The notes beneath the pieces are model-generated. The model saw only the letters and a program-made list of their open reading frames with translations, did no database searches and was not told where the DNA came from. Of a DNA stretch of 44,974 nucleotides, positions 7,826 to 16,713 are shown in pieces. The DNA comes from Rhodoferax sp. OV413 (GTDB lineage Bacteria > Pseudomonadota > Gammaproteobacteria > Burkholderiales > Burkholderiaceae_C). The stretch spans positions 1-44,974 of the forward strand of contig CAMAWD010000049.1 of NCBI GenBank assembly GCA_945861785.1, given 5' to 3'. The translations under genes and the position numbers were made by a program. The stretch's first letter is position 1. Each line of letters begins with the position of its first letter.

Positions 7826-9142
7826 TCAGGACTGGCAATCCGCCGGCGTGCGCGGTGTCAGCTTCTTGTCGGCGGCGTACTTGGCGGCCGTGGCCTTGAC
7901 CAGTGGCTTCAGGATCTGCTCGTCGGCCTGCAGCCAGTCGGACGTGAATTTCCACTCCTTGCCGTCCCAGGTGTGCACACGCGCCCAATTGGCGCCCATG
8001 TGGTCCGCACAGGACGTGCTCAGGGGCCGCATCACGCCGGCAAAACCCAGTGCGTCGAGCTTCTTCTGATCCAGCGCCAGGTTCTCGTAACCCCAGCGCG
8101 CCTGCTCGCCGCTCATCCACTTGCCCTTGCCGAAACGCTCCTGCGCACGGCGCACGCCTTCGACTGCCAGCATCGCGCTCATGGCGCCACGCATGTACAG
8201 CACTTGGCCCACTTCTTCCTTGGGGCCCGTTCCCTGGCCCTTGGAATGCACCATCTCGATGATGTCCTTGACCACCTTGGAGTTCGGCTCGGCGCCATGC
8301 TGCATGGTGACTGCGTTGTACCCCTTGGCACCGTCACCGACGTCCTTCACGTCCGGCTCAGCGCCCGACCACCAGACGCCGTACATCTTGTCGCGCGGGT
8401 AACCGGTGGCTTGCGCTTCCTTGAGCGCGGTGGAATTCATCACGCCCCAGCCCCACAACAACACGTAGTCCGGTCGCGCCTGGCGCACCTGCAGCCATGT
8501 GGCCTTCTGCTCGACTCCAGGGGCTGTTACCGGCAGAAGTTGCAGGTTGAAGCCGTGCATCGCGGCACGCTCCTGCAACAGGGGAATGGGCTCCTTGCCA
8601 TATGGCGAGTCGTGGTAAACGAGGGTGATTTTCTTGCCCTTGAGCTTGTCCAGCCCGCCTTCCTTCTTGCCGATGGTCTGGATCAACGCGTCGGCAGCCA
8701 GCCAGTAGGTGCCGGCCAGGGGGAAGTTCCACTTGAACACCGTGCCGTCCTGCGACTCGCTGCGGCCATAACCAGCCGTGATCAGCGGGATCTTGTCGCC
8801 GGGGGCTTTTTCCGTCAGCGCAAAGGTGATGCCTGTGGACAGCGGCTGGAACACGGTGGCGCCACCGTGCTTGCCCTTGAGCCGCTCGTAACACTCCACA
8901 CCACGTGCTGTGTCGTAGGCGGTCTCGCACTCTTCGTACAGGATCTTCACTCCATTGATGCCGCCCTTGGCATTGACCAGCTTCAAGTAGTCGGAATACC
9001 CGTTGGCCCATGGCACGCCATTGGGTGCGTACGCGCCTGTCCGGTATGGCAGCCCGGGGAAAAACTGCTCTTTGGCCTGCGCGAATGCGCCGGCTGCGGT
9101 TGCAGCCAGCACGCCGGCCAGCACAATGTGGCGAATCTTCAT
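7826..9142 (-). CDS. ABC transporter substrate-binding protein (Liv/HAAT type)
   Basis: A 438-residue periplasmic binding protein of the branched-chain amino acid/amide type (Peripla_BP_6 fold). A signal peptide (MKIRHIVLAGVLAATAAGAFA) spans residues 1-21. The mature part has the ligand-domain stretches LITAGYGRSESQDG and ITLVYHDSPYGKEPIPL. ATG 9142 has AGGAGA six bases upstream and starts the signal peptide; the longer open frame is not used. It lies between livM and livF in the operon, as usual for aromatic-acid importers of this class, and probably decides specificity. Its ligand cannot be read from the sequence; the flanking CoA ligases suggest an aromatic or other carboxylic acid rather than leucine. 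Confidence 0.93.
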   Translation of the reverse strand: MKIRHIVLAGVLAATAAGAFAQAKEQFFPGLPYRTGAYAPNGVPWANGYSDYLKLVNAKGGINGVKILYEECETAYDTARGVECYERLKGKHGGATVFQPLSTGITFALTEKAPGDKIPLITAGYGRSESQDGTVFKWNFPLAGTYWLAADALIQTIGKKEGGLDKLKGKKITLVYHDSPYGKEPIPLLQERAAMHGFNLQLLPVTAPGVEQKATWLQVRQARPDYVLLWGWGVMNSTALKEAQATGYPRDKMYGVWWSGAEPDVKDVGDGAKGYNAVTMQHGAEPNSKVVKDIIEMVHSKGQGTGPKEEVGQVLYMRGAMSAMLAVEGVRRAQERFGKGKWMSGEQARWGYENLALDQKKLDALGFAGVMRPLSTSCADHMGANWARVHTWDGKEWKFTSDWLQADEQILKPLVKATAAKYAADKKLTPRTPADCQS

Positions 9143-9215
9143 GAAAGTCTCCTGGATGTTGGGCATTCGCATGCCTGGGGTTGACGAACGGAAAACGGGA
9201 ACACGGAACACTTGC

Positions 9216-10292
9216 TCAATGCGGGAACGGCCACAGGCGAAGCTTCTGCTTGCCGATGGACCACAACTTGGCCAGGCCGTGCGGCTCCACGATCAGGAAC
9301 CAAACGATCAGGCCGCCAAAGATGATCAACTCGGCATGCGCAATGCCGGCGGTGGAGATGTCGATGCCCAGCAGACCCCCGAGGACCGGCAGGAACTGGT
9401 TGAGCGCGATCGGCAGGATGACGATGAAACCGGCGCCGAAGAAGCACCCCATGATGGAGCCCATGCCACCGATGATCACCATGAACAGCAGCCGGAACGA
9501 CAGGTCGACGGAGAAAGCTGCCGGCTCCCAGGACCCGAGGTAGACGAAGCCCCACAAGGCGCCGGCGATTCCGACGATGAAGGAACTGACCGCGAACGCC
9601 GTGAGCTTGGCGTACATCGGGCGGATGCCGATCACCGCGGCGGCCACGTCCATGTCGCGAATGGCCATCCACTCGCGGCCGATCGCGCTGCGCACCAGGT
9701 TCTTGGCGAGCAGTGCCAGCACCACCAGGATTCCCAGGCACAACAGGTACTTCGAGGTTGGGCTCTCGATCGGGAAACCAAACAATTGCATTCCCGAGAT
9801 CGACACCGAACCCGACGGCGAATCGTTGGTCAGCCACTTGATGCGCAGGAACATCCAGTCACTGAAGAACTGCGCGGCCAGCGTGGCCACCGACAGGTAC
9901 AGCCCCTTCACCCGCAGGCTTGGCAAACCGAACAGGATGCCGAACGCCGCCGAACAGACGCCGCCGAGCACCAGCGCCACCAGCAAGGGCATGCCCGGAA
10001 CCCGCACGAAGAAATTGAATGCAGCATATGCACCCACGGCCATGAAAGCGCCGGAGCCCAGCGAAATCTGGCCGCAATAACCGACCAGGATGTTCACCCC
10101 GAGCGCCGCCAGTGCCATGATCAGGAACGGGATCAAGATGGCCCGGAACATGTAGTCGCTGGCCAGCATCGGCACCACGAGGAATGCCGCCGCAATGATC
10201 AGCAGCACGGCCCAGCGGTCCTGCGCGATCGGGAAGATCTGCTGGTCCGCCCGGTAGGTGGTCTTGAACTGGCCGTTTTCTCTGTAAAACAT
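9216..10292 (-). CDS. livM: Branched-chain amino acid-type ABC transporter permease LivM
   Basis: A 358-residue inner-membrane permease with about ten predicted hydrophobic segments. The conserved family stretch GYCGQISLGSGAFMAVGAYA lies near residues 70-90 and the EAA-like coupling loop IGREWMAIRDMDVAAAVIGI near 205-225. It pairs with LivH to form the transmembrane channel. The ATG lies 12 bases after livH, with only a weak ribosome-binding site, so translational coupling is likely. The C-terminal tail after the last membrane segment is short and basic. Family assignment is firm; the transported compound is not known. Confidence 0.94.
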   Translation of the reverse strand: MFYRENGQFKTTYRADQQIFPIAQDRWAVLLIIAAAFLVVPMLASDYMFRAILIPFLIMALAALGVNILVGYCGQISLGSGAFMAVGAYAAFNFFVRVPGMPLLVALVLGGVCSAAFGILFGLPSLRVKGLYLSVATLAAQFFSDWMFLRIKWLTNDSPSGSVSISGMQLFGFPIESPTSKYLLCLGILVVLALLAKNLVRSAIGREWMAIRDMDVAAAVIGIRPMYAKLTAFAVSSFIVGIAGALWGFVYLGSWEPAAFSVDLSFRLLFMVIIGGMGSIMGCFFGAGFIVILPIALNQFLPVLGGLLGIDISTAGIAHAELIIFGGLIVWFLIVEPHGLAKLWSIGKQKLRLWPFPH

Positions 10293-10304
10293 GTGTCGTT
10301 ACTC

Positions 10305-11234
10305 TCAGACGCGGTCGATGATCTTCTCGCCGAACAGCCCTTGCGGCCGGAACAGCAGGAACACCAGCGCCAGCACATACGCAAACCAGATCTCGATGCC
10401 GCCACCCACATACGGGCCCAGGAAAACTTCGGACAGCTTCTCGCCCACGCCGATGATCAGGCCGCCGATGATGGCGCCCGGTATCGAGGTCAAGCCGCCC
10501 AGTATCACCACCGGCAATGCCCGCAGCGCCACAGTGATGAGCGAGAACTGCACACCCAGCTTGCTGCCCCAGATCATTCCGGCGACGAGCGCCACCACAC
10601 CGGCGACACACCACACGATGACCCAGATGCGGTTGAGCGGAATACCGATCGATTGCGCTGCCTGGTGGTCGTCCGCCACAGCACGCAAGGCCCTGCCGGT
10701 CGCGGTCTTCTGGAAGAACACACTGAGCAGCGCCACCAGAAAAGCCGCGATCAGGGCGGCGTAGAGGTCTTCCTTGTTGATCAGGATGCCTCCCTCGAAC
10801 ATGCCCTCGAAGGCCATGATCGGCTCCTTGGGCATGCCGATGTCGATCTTGTAGATGTCGCTGCCGAAGACCGTCTGCCCGATGCCGTCGAGCAGGTAGC
10901 CGATGCCCAGTGTGGCCATCAGCAGGGTGGTGCCTTCCTGGTTGACCAGATGGCGCAGCACGAAGCGCTCGATCACCCAGGCCACCACGAACATGATCAC
11001 GGCGGCGATCAGGAACGCCGCGGTGTTGGCGACCAAGCGGTTCTCGATGCCAGTCCAGAGCGGGAACCACTCTGCGAACCGCGCCATGGCCAGTGCGGCA
11101 AACAGCACCATCGCCCCCTGCGCGAAGTTGAACACCCCCGAGGCCTTGTAGATCAGCACGAATCCGAGTGCCACCAGCGAATACAGCATGCCGGCCATCA
11201 GGCCACCGAGCAATGTTTCAAGAAAAAATGCCAT
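10305..11234 (-). CDS. livH: Branched-chain amino acid-type ABC transporter permease LivH
   Basis: A 309-residue membrane permease. The N-terminus LLGGLMAGMLYSLVALGFVLIYKASGVFNFAQGAM is typical of LivH, with its signature split over residues 8-42. The coupling loop TATGRALRAVADDHQAAQSI lies near residues 160-180, and VVILGGLTSIPGAIIGG follows near 230. It works with LivM, LivG, LivF and the binding protein. The gene starts 15 bases after livG and ends 12 bases before livM, all in one operon. Length and hydrophobic profile are normal. Confidence 0.94.
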   Translation of the reverse strand: MAFFLETLLGGLMAGMLYSLVALGFVLIYKASGVFNFAQGAMVLFAALAMARFAEWFPLWTGIENRLVANTAAFLIAAVIMFVVAWVIERFVLRHLVNQEGTTLLMATLGIGYLLDGIGQTVFGSDIYKIDIGMPKEPIMAFEGMFEGGILINKEDLYAALIAAFLVALLSVFFQKTATGRALRAVADDHQAAQSIGIPLNRIWVIVWCVAGVVALVAGMIWGSKLGVQFSLITVALRALPVVILGGLTSIPGAIIGGLIIGVGEKLSEVFLGPYVGGGIEIWFAYVLALVFLLFRPQGLFGEKIIDRV

Positions 11235-11249
11235 GGTTGCCAGTCCTGT

Positions 11250-12134
11250 TCAATGGGAGGTGCCGAGGTAGGCGCTGATGACGTCGGGGTTGTTGCGTAC
11301 TTCTTCGGGCGTGCCGTCACCGATCTTCTTGCCGTAGTCCAGCACCACCACCCGGTCCGAGATGTCCATCACCACACCCATGTCGTGTTCGATCAGCACC
11401 ACCGTGGTGCCGAATTCGTCGTTGATGTCGAGCACGAAGCGGCTCATGTCCTGCTTTTCTTCCAGGTTCATGCCGGCCATGGGTTCGTCCAGCAACAGCA
11501 CCTGCGGCTCCATGGCCAGCGCGCGGCCCAGGTCGACGCGTTTCTGCAGGCCATAAGGCAACTGGCCGACGGCCGTCTTGCGGAACGCCTGGATCTCCAG
11601 GAAGTCGATGATGTGTTCGACGAATTCGCGGTGCCGGATCTCCTCGCGTTCGGCCGGGCCGATACGCAGCGCCTGCAGGAAGATATTGCTCTTGATGCGC
11701 AGGTTGCGCCCGGTCATGATGTTGTCGATCACGCTCATACCCTTGAACAGCGCCAGGTTCTGGAACGTGCGGGCGATGCCCATGGAGGCCACCTGGTAGC
11801 TGTCCATGTTGCTGAAGGTCTTGCCCTTGAAGGTGATGGTGCCTTGCTGCGGTGTGTAGACACCGTTGATGCAGTTCAGCATCGAGCTCTTGCCGGCGCC
11901 ATTGGGGCCGATGATGGCGCGTATCTCGTGTTCGCGCACGTCGAACGAGATGTCGGTCAGCGCCTTGACCCCGCCGAAGGACAGGCTGATGTTCTTCACG
12001 TCGAGGATGACGTCGCCGATCACTTTGGCACCGGTCTGGGCCGGCACTTGCGCTGCCCGGGTTTCGGCAGCTGGCGCCTTCGCCGGGCTGGCACGGGATG
12101 CCATCGCTGCCTCGATCGTGCTGGACCCGCTCAT
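11250..12134 (-). CDS. livG: Branched-chain amino acid-type ABC transporter ATP-binding protein LivG
   Basis: A 294-residue ABC ATPase with Walker A GPNGAGKSS, a variant signature LPYGLQKR, Walker B VLLLDEPMAG and the LivG-type switch IEHDM. About 40 alanine-rich residues precede the ATPase core (ILDVKNISLSFGG), more than usual. The annotated ATG 12134 overlaps the stop of the ligase gene as ATGA, supporting that start, although an internal ATG at residue 11 is possible. It energises the same importer as LivF. The tight ligase-livG overlap implies coordinated production of activating enzyme and importer. Confidence 0.92.
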   Translation of the reverse strand: MSGSSTIEAAMASRASPAKAPAAETRAAQVPAQTGAKVIGDVILDVKNISLSFGGVKALTDISFDVREHEIRAIIGPNGAGKSSMLNCINGVYTPQQGTITFKGKTFSNMDSYQVASMGIARTFQNLALFKGMSVIDNIMTGRNLRIKSNIFLQALRIGPAEREEIRHREFVEHIIDFLEIQAFRKTAVGQLPYGLQKRVDLGRALAMEPQVLLLDEPMAGMNLEEKQDMSRFVLDINDEFGTTVVLIEHDMGVVMDISDRVVVLDYGKKIGDGTPEEVRNNPDVISAYLGTSH

Positions 12135-14077
12135 GCCGCCTCCTTCACCGGCGCGAAGGTCTTCGCATCCGATATTTTCAATGTGGCGCTGACGCTGCCG
12201 GAGCGGCCATCCTCGAACTTGACCGTGGTTTCGATGTACTGCTCGCTATTGCCGCCGTACAAGGCATCGATCAGGGGCTGGTACTTCTCGGCGATGAAGC
12301 CGCGGCGCACCTTGTTGGTCCGGGTGAGTTCGCCGTCGTCGGCATCGAGTTCCTTGTGCAGCACCAGGAACCGGCTGACCTGGCTGCCTGCCAGCAATGC
12401 GTCGCGGCTCAGGTCGGCGTTGACCTTCTCCACGCATTCCTGGATCAGCTGGTAGACCTCGGGCTTTTGCGCCAGGTCGGTGTAACCGGCATACGGCAGG
12501 TTGCGCCGCTCGGCCCAGTTGCCCACCGCATCCACATCGATGTTGACCATCACGCAGACCTTGTCGCGGCCGTCACCGTAGGCCACGACTTCCTTGATGT
12601 GCGGGAAAAACTTGAGCTTGTTCTCGACGTATTTGGGCGCGAACATGGCACCATCGTTGGCCCCGCCCTGGATGCGGCCGACGTCCTTGACGCGGTCGAT
12701 GATCTTCAGGTGGCCCTGCGCGTCGATGAAGCCGGCATCGCTGGTGTGGTACCAGCCGTCCGCCGTGAGCACCTCCGCAGTGGCGGCATCGTTCTTGTAA
12801 TAACCCTTGAGCAGGCCGGGCGACTTGACCAGGATCTCGCCGTTGTCGGCCAGCTTGATTTCCACGCCCGCAATCGGCACACCCACGGTGTCGGCGCGCG
12901 CCTGGTTGTCGGGCTGCAGGCAAACGAACACGGCGGTTTCGGTGGAACCGTACAACTGCTTCAGGTTGACCCCGATCGAGCGGTAGAAAGTGAACAGGTC
13001 GGGGCCGATCGCTTCGCCCGCGGTGTAGGCCACACGCACCCGGCTCATGCCCAGGTTGTTGCGCAGCGGGCCATAGACCATCCAGTTGCCCAACTGGTAC
13101 ACCAGCCGGTCCACCAGGCCGACGGGCTCACCGTTCATGAGTGCAGGACCGACCTTTTGCGCCACCGCCATGAACTTGCGGAACATCCCGCGCTTGACGG
13201 TTCCGGCATCTTCCATGCGGATCATCACGCTGGTCAAAAGGCCTTCGAACACCCGCGGCGGTGCGAAGTAGTAGGTCGGGCCAACCTCTTTCAGGTCGAT
13301 CGTCACGGTGGCCACCGACTCGGGGCAGTTCACCACGTAGCCGCAAGCCAGCCACTGGGCGTAACTGAAGATGTTCTGGCCGATCCAGGCCGGCGGCAAG
13401 TAGGCAAGCACCTCCTCGGCATTGGTCAGGTGGTCGAAATCAGCGCCCGCCTTGGCGCGGTTCAGAAGGCTGTTGTGGGTGTGCACAACGCCCTTCGGGT
13501 TGCCGGTGGTGCCCGATGTGAAGAACATCGCGGCCTCATCGTGGGGGCCGGCCTTGTCGACCTCGCCCTGGAAGAAGCCGGAGTGCAACTCCGCGAACGC
13601 CTTGCCAGCGCCAAGCAGTTCGTCCAGCGAAGCAAGTCCTGGCGCATCGTATTTGCGCAGACCACGCGGATCGTCGAAGTAGATGTTGGACAACTGGGGG
13701 CAGCGGTCGCGCAGTTCCAACAGCTTGTCGACCTGCTCCTGGTCTTCGGCAAAGGCGAAACGCACCTCGGCGTTGTTGATCGGGAACACACATTCAGCCG
13801 CCACCGCATCCTGGTAGAGCGGGATCGGGATCGCGCCCAAAGACTGGGCGGCCAGCATGGTGGCATACAGGCGCGGGCGGTTGGCGCCCACCACCACCAT
13901 GTGCTCGTCACGGCGCAAACCAGCCTGGTGCAGGCCACACGCCAGTTGCGCCACCATCTGCGCCAGACCGGACCATGACAACGTCTGCCAGATGCCATAC
14001 TGCTTTTCGCGCATGGCTGGGGCCACCGGTCGTTCGGCTGCATGTTTGAGCAGCAGTCTTGGAAATGTTGTTTGCAC
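12131..14077 (-). CDS. AMP-dependent long-chain-type acyl-CoA synthetase
   Basis: A 648-residue adenylate-forming ligase of the large FadD15-like type. The ATP loop FFTSGTTGNPKGVVHTH lies near residues 185-201; YGSTETAVF (adenine binding), GWYHTSDAGFID and RVKDVGRIQGG follow. It forms an acyl-CoA from a free acid, ATP and CoA. The open frame extends 87 codons upstream, but GTG 14077 has AAGGA six bases before it and directly precedes the usual start TTFPRLLLKHA. It is first in an operon with livGHM, a binding protein, livF and a PaaK-like ligase; this gene order recurs in Burkholderiales and points to uptake plus activation of an aromatic or long acyl acid. Confidence 0.88.
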   Translation of the reverse strand: MQTTFPRLLLKHAAERPVAPAMREKQYGIWQTLSWSGLAQMVAQLACGLHQAGLRRDEHMVVVGANRPRLYATMLAAQSLGAIPIPLYQDAVAAECVFPINNAEVRFAFAEDQEQVDKLLELRDRCPQLSNIYFDDPRGLRKYDAPGLASLDELLGAGKAFAELHSGFFQGEVDKAGPHDEAAMFFTSGTTGNPKGVVHTHNSLLNRAKAGADFDHLTNAEEVLAYLPPAWIGQNIFSYAQWLACGYVVNCPESVATVTIDLKEVGPTYYFAPPRVFEGLLTSVMIRMEDAGTVKRGMFRKFMAVAQKVGPALMNGEPVGLVDRLVYQLGNWMVYGPLRNNLGMSRVRVAYTAGEAIGPDLFTFYRSIGVNLKQLYGSTETAVFVCLQPDNQARADTVGVPIAGVEIKLADNGEILVKSPGLLKGYYKNDAATAEVLTADGWYHTSDAGFIDAQGHLKIIDRVKDVGRIQGGANDGAMFAPKYVENKLKFFPHIKEVVAYGDGRDKVCVMVNIDVDAVGNWAERRNLPYAGYTDLAQKPEVYQLIQECVEKVNADLSRDALLAGSQVSRFLVLHKELDADDGELTRTNKVRRGFIAEKYQPLIDALYGGNSEQYIETTVKFEDGRSGSVSATLKISDAKTFAPVKEAA

Positions 14078-14167
14078 CTTGCGTCCTTCACACCGTCGTC
14101 TGGGTGCGAATATAGAAAGATATTTGACGTCCGGATGTCGGTGCGGCGACAATTGACGGCATTGCGG

Positions 14168-14185
14168 CCTAGGGATTTCCCTAGG
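14168..14185. promoter_or_regulatory. Palindromic operator between ligase operon and Crp/Fnr gene
   Basis: CCTAGGGATTTCCCTAGG is a perfect inverted repeat with 8-base arms and a 2-base centre. It lies 91 bases upstream of the ligase GTG and 42 bases upstream of the regulator ATG, the place for a shared divergent operator. On the minus strand a TATATT box (14109-14114) could be the ligase -10, with the palindrome centre about 74 bases upstream of the expected start, close to a class I activator position. Binding by the adjacent Crp/Fnr protein is inferred. Confidence 0.55.
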
Positions 14186-14226
14186 TTTTCCACCAACTGA
14201 CAGCCTGCTTACGATTTGTGTGGTCA

Positions 14227-14949
14227 ATGTCAACTGAACCGTCCCTGCATGGCAGGCGCCGCCCGGCGCGCAATGACGAGCTGCTAGCCATCCCCTGGCT
14301 GGAGGTATTGGACGAGCGCCAGCGGGAACGCGTTGCATTGGAGATCAAGGTCAGTGATGCCCTGCCCGGCGATTTCATCTGCCGCACCGCGCGCCCTGTG
14401 ACCTACTGGTTCGGCGTGATCGACGGGCTGCTGAAGATGAGCACTGACAACGCCGAGGGCCAGACGATGACCTACACCGGCATCCCGCCGGGGGGGTGGT
14501 TTGGCGAAGGCACGGCGCTCAAACGCGAGCCTTACCGCTACAACATCCAGGCGCTGCGCAGTTCGATCGTTGCCGGACTGCCGGTCGACACCTTCCACTG
14601 GTTGCTGGACCATTCCATCGGTTTCAACCGCTTCGTGATGAACCAGATCAACGAGCGCCTGGGGCAGTTCATTGCGGCGCGCGAGATCGACCGCATGAAC
14701 AACCCGGACGCGCGGGTCGCACGCAGCCTGGCGGCCCTCTTCAACCCGGTGCTGTACCCGGGCGTGGGCGAGCTGCTGCGCATAACCCAGCAGGAACTGG
14801 CCTACCTGGTGGGCCTGTCGCGCCAGCGGGTGAACGAAGCCCTGAACGCCTTGCAGGCACAAAGTGTGATCCGGGTCGAATATGGCGGATTGCGCGTGCT
14901 CGACCTGGGCGCCCTGCGCTCCAGCATTTTTCTGAAACACCCACGATGA
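14227..14949 (+). CDS. Crp/Fnr-family transcriptional regulator
   Basis: A 240-residue regulator. An N-terminal cyclic-nucleotide-type effector barrel (about residues 20-145, with PPGGWFGEGTALKREPYRY matching the phosphate-cassette region) is followed by a long dimer helix and a C-terminal winged helix-turn-helix containing LLRITQQELAYLVGLSRQRV (about 180-199). There are no N-terminal cysteines of the Fnr iron-sulfur type, so it more likely senses a small molecule than oxygen. ATG 14227 is taken; a GTG nine bases earlier is possible. It is divergent from the ligase-Liv operon across a palindrome, which makes it the likely regulator of that operon and of itself. Its stop overlaps the next start (ATGA). 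Confidence 0.9.
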   Translation: MSTEPSLHGRRRPARNDELLAIPWLEVLDERQRERVALEIKVSDALPGDFICRTARPVTYWFGVIDGLLKMSTDNAEGQTMTYTGIPPGGWFGEGTALKREPYRYNIQALRSSIVAGLPVDTFHWLLDHSIGFNRFVMNQINERLGQFIAAREIDRMNNPDARVARSLAALFNPVLYPGVGELLRITQQELAYLVGLSRQRVNEALNALQAQSVIRVEYGGLRVLDLGALRSSIFLKHPR

Positions 14950-15890
14950 CCATTTCTCACCCGCCCGGCGGCTTCCAGCGCGCCCCCAAGCCGCCAGGCA
15001 CACCAGCGCGAAAGGCCAATTCGGCTGGTGCCACGGCCACCGGCGCCACGGCCAGCGGCACCACGGGCGCTGGCACCTCGCGCCTGAACAAACGCATGGC
15101 CGAACTCGGCATGGCCTCGCGCCGCGAGGCCGACGACTGGATCGGCCGCGGCTGGGTCAAGGTGAACGGGCAGGTGGCCGAAATGGGCATGCAGGTCACG
15201 CCCGACGCCCGCATCGAGGTGACCAAGCAGGCCCAGGGCCAACAAGCCAACCAGGTGACCATCCTGCTCAACAAACCGATGGGCATCGTGAGCGGCCAGG
15301 CCGAGGATGGCCACCAACCGGCCATCACGCTGGTCCAGCCGCAGAACCGCTGGGCTGAGGACAACGCGCGTTTCTTCTTTCACCCGCGCCAGCTGCAAAG
15401 CCTGGTGCCTGCGGGTCGGCTCGACATCGACTCGATCGGCCTGCTGGTGCTGACCCAGGACGGTCGGGTCGCGCGCCAGCTGATCGGCGAGAACTCGGTG
15501 ATGGAGAAGGAATACCTGGTACGCGTGGCCACGCTGGGCCAAGGCGACACCGCAAGTGGCGGTGGCGGTGGTGACAGCCTGGCGACGATCCACGAGAACG
15601 ACCCGGTCACCACCAACGTGCAGGCGGTGTTCCCGCGCGAACAGCTCGAACGCCTGCGCCACGGCCTGAGCCTGGACGGGCAGGCGCTCAAACCTGCCAA
15701 GGTGGTGTGGCAGAACCCGGAGCAACTGCGCGTGGTGCTGACCGAAGGCAAGAAGCGCCAGATCCGGCGCATGTGCGAAATGGTGGGGCTCAAGGTGGTG
15801 GGGCTCAAGCGGGTGCGTATCGGCAGCGTGATGCTGGGCCACCTGCCGCTCGGCCAGTGGCGCTATCTGGCGGCGCACGAGAAGTTTTAG
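14946..15890 (+). CDS. rluF: 23S rRNA pseudouridine synthase, RluF-like (RsuA family)
   Basis: A 314-residue enzyme. After a low-complexity alanine/threonine/glycine leader (to about residue 45) comes an S4 RNA-binding domain (RLNKRMAELGMASRREADDW) and then the RsuA/RluB/E/F catalytic domain. The catalytic aspartate is in GRLDIDSIGLL. KKRQIRRMCEMVGLKVVGLKRVRIG is the conserved family end. RluF modifies U2604 of 23S rRNA in E. coli; subfamily choice rests on overall look and is less certain than the family. The start overlaps the Crp/Fnr stop as ATGA, so the two are cotranscribed although their roles seem unrelated. A glycine-rich insertion near residue 205 (SGGGGGDS) is probably a loop. Confidence 0.85.
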   Translation: MTISHPPGGFQRAPKPPGTPARKANSAGATATGATASGTTGAGTSRLNKRMAELGMASRREADDWIGRGWVKVNGQVAEMGMQVTPDARIEVTKQAQGQQANQVTILLNKPMGIVSGQAEDGHQPAITLVQPQNRWAEDNARFFFHPRQLQSLVPAGRLDIDSIGLLVLTQDGRVARQLIGENSVMEKEYLVRVATLGQGDTASGGGGGDSLATIHENDPVTTNVQAVFPREQLERLRHGLSLDGQALKPAKVVWQNPEQLRVVLTEGKKRQIRRMCEMVGLKVVGLKRVRIGSVMLGHLPLGQWRYLAAHEKF

Positions 15891-15923
15891 AGGCTGCGGA
15901 AATCCCAAGCAACAATGACTTTT

Positions 15924-15989
15924 AGTTGATCACTTGGTTGGTTATAGTGTAGGTATGTTTTCGTATATATAAACCACTTGGAGCACGCC
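15924..15989 (+). promoter_or_regulatory. AT-rich promoter/operator region of the toxin-antitoxin pair
   Basis: This stretch is much richer in A and T than its surroundings. It holds -10-like boxes (TATAGT at 15943-15948, TATATA near 15964) and a direct repeat CACTTGG (15931-15937 and 15975-15981). GGTTATA near its start faces TATAAACC near its end. VapB-VapC complexes usually repress their own promoter by binding such imperfect repeats. The Shine-Dalgarno GGAG (15980-15983) decides the TTG start of vapB six bases later. Confidence 0.4.
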
Positions 15990-16307
15990 TTGCTTCTACC
16001 TACCGTCAAGGTCTTTACCACCGGCAACAGCCAAGCGGTGCGCTTGCCCAAGGCCTTCCGTGTGAACACACGCGAAATGTGGATCACGAAAAACGAGGTT
16101 ACCGGCGAAATTGTTCTCAGGCCCAAGGACGACGACCAACGCCGACGCAATCTTGCAACACTGTTCAAGATGATTGAGGAAGACCCGTTTACGGAAGACT
16201 TCATTCCCGAGCCTCCGATCACCGAGTCGCGCAATCCGCTTGCCGAGTGGGCCGAACCGTTGTTGTCTGGTCGGCAAAAGAAGGCAAAGAAGAGTGACAA
16301 GCCGTGA
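15990..16307 (+). CDS. vapB: VapB antitoxin (SpoVT/AbrB fold)
   Basis: A 105-residue antitoxin. Residues 1-50 form the AbrB/MazE-type swapped-hairpin DNA-binding domain with VKVFTTGNSQAVRLPKAFRV, typical of VapB. The charged, flexible C-terminal part would wrap the VapC toxin and block its active site. TTG 15990 is chosen because GGAG lies six bases before it and because family members begin just ahead of KVFTTGNSQ; an in-frame TTG at 15978 lies upstream of that signal. The stop overlaps the vapC start (GTGA). The pair sits between rluF and a hydrolase gene, and the flanks are compositionally different, suggesting later arrival. Confidence 0.92.
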   Translation: MLLPTVKVFTTGNSQAVRLPKAFRVNTREMWITKNEVTGEIVLRPKDDDQRRRNLATLFKMIEEDPFTEDFIPEPPITESRNPLAEWAEPLLSGRQKKAKKSDKP

Positions 16308-16711
16308 AGCTCTATTTGTTGGACACCAACATCCTGAGTTATTTTGTCAAGGGCGTCCACCCCACTTTGCAGCGGCGCATGGCGCGTGCTTTTCAAAACG
16401 AAGACGTCACGATTTCCGTCGTTACCCGAGCGGAAATGCGCTACGGCCAAGGCTTGATGGTGGCCAATGACAAACGCCGAGCGCGCGTGGACCTGCTGCT
16501 GGCCGAAATGCCCACATTGCCGTGGACAACGGCAGCAGCCGACCACTACGGCCAGGTGAAAGCGCTGCTCAAACGCAAGGGCATGCCGATCGGAGAGATG
16601 GATACCCAGATTGCCGCTCACGCGCTGGCCGAGGACCTGATTTTGGTGACCCACAACAGCCGTCATTTCAAGAGTATTCCGGGATTGAAAATCGAAGACT
16701 GGGTGGCTTGA
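16304..16711 (+). CDS. vapC: VapC toxin, PIN-domain ribonuclease
   Basis: A 135-residue PIN-domain protein. The acidic catalytic residues are D7 (LLDTN), E44 (TRAEMRYG) and D100 (GEMDTQIAAHA), with the usual THNSRHF near 117-123. VapC toxins cleave tRNA or rRNA when the antitoxin is degraded; the RNA target cannot be predicted. It starts with GTG overlapping the vapB stop. Length and motifs are complete, so the toxin looks functional. The next gene begins only two bases after the vapC stop, so it is likely read through from the vapBC promoter. Confidence 0.94.
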   Translation: MKLYLLDTNILSYFVKGVHPTLQRRMARAFQNEDVTISVVTRAEMRYGQGLMVANDKRRARVDLLLAEMPTLPWTTAAADHYGQVKALLKRKGMPIGEMDTQIAAHALAEDLILVTHNSRHFKSIPGLKIEDWVA

Positions 16712-16713
16712 AC

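Noticed and set aside
9003-12455. A 1150-codon plus-strand open frame opposite the Liv genes
   Set aside because: It is antisense to four clear transporter genes, is rich in H, R, Q and D as expected from GC-rich shadows, and has no recognisable domain.
12098-13978. A 626-codon plus-strand open frame
   Set aside because: Antisense to the acyl-CoA synthetase; no domain.
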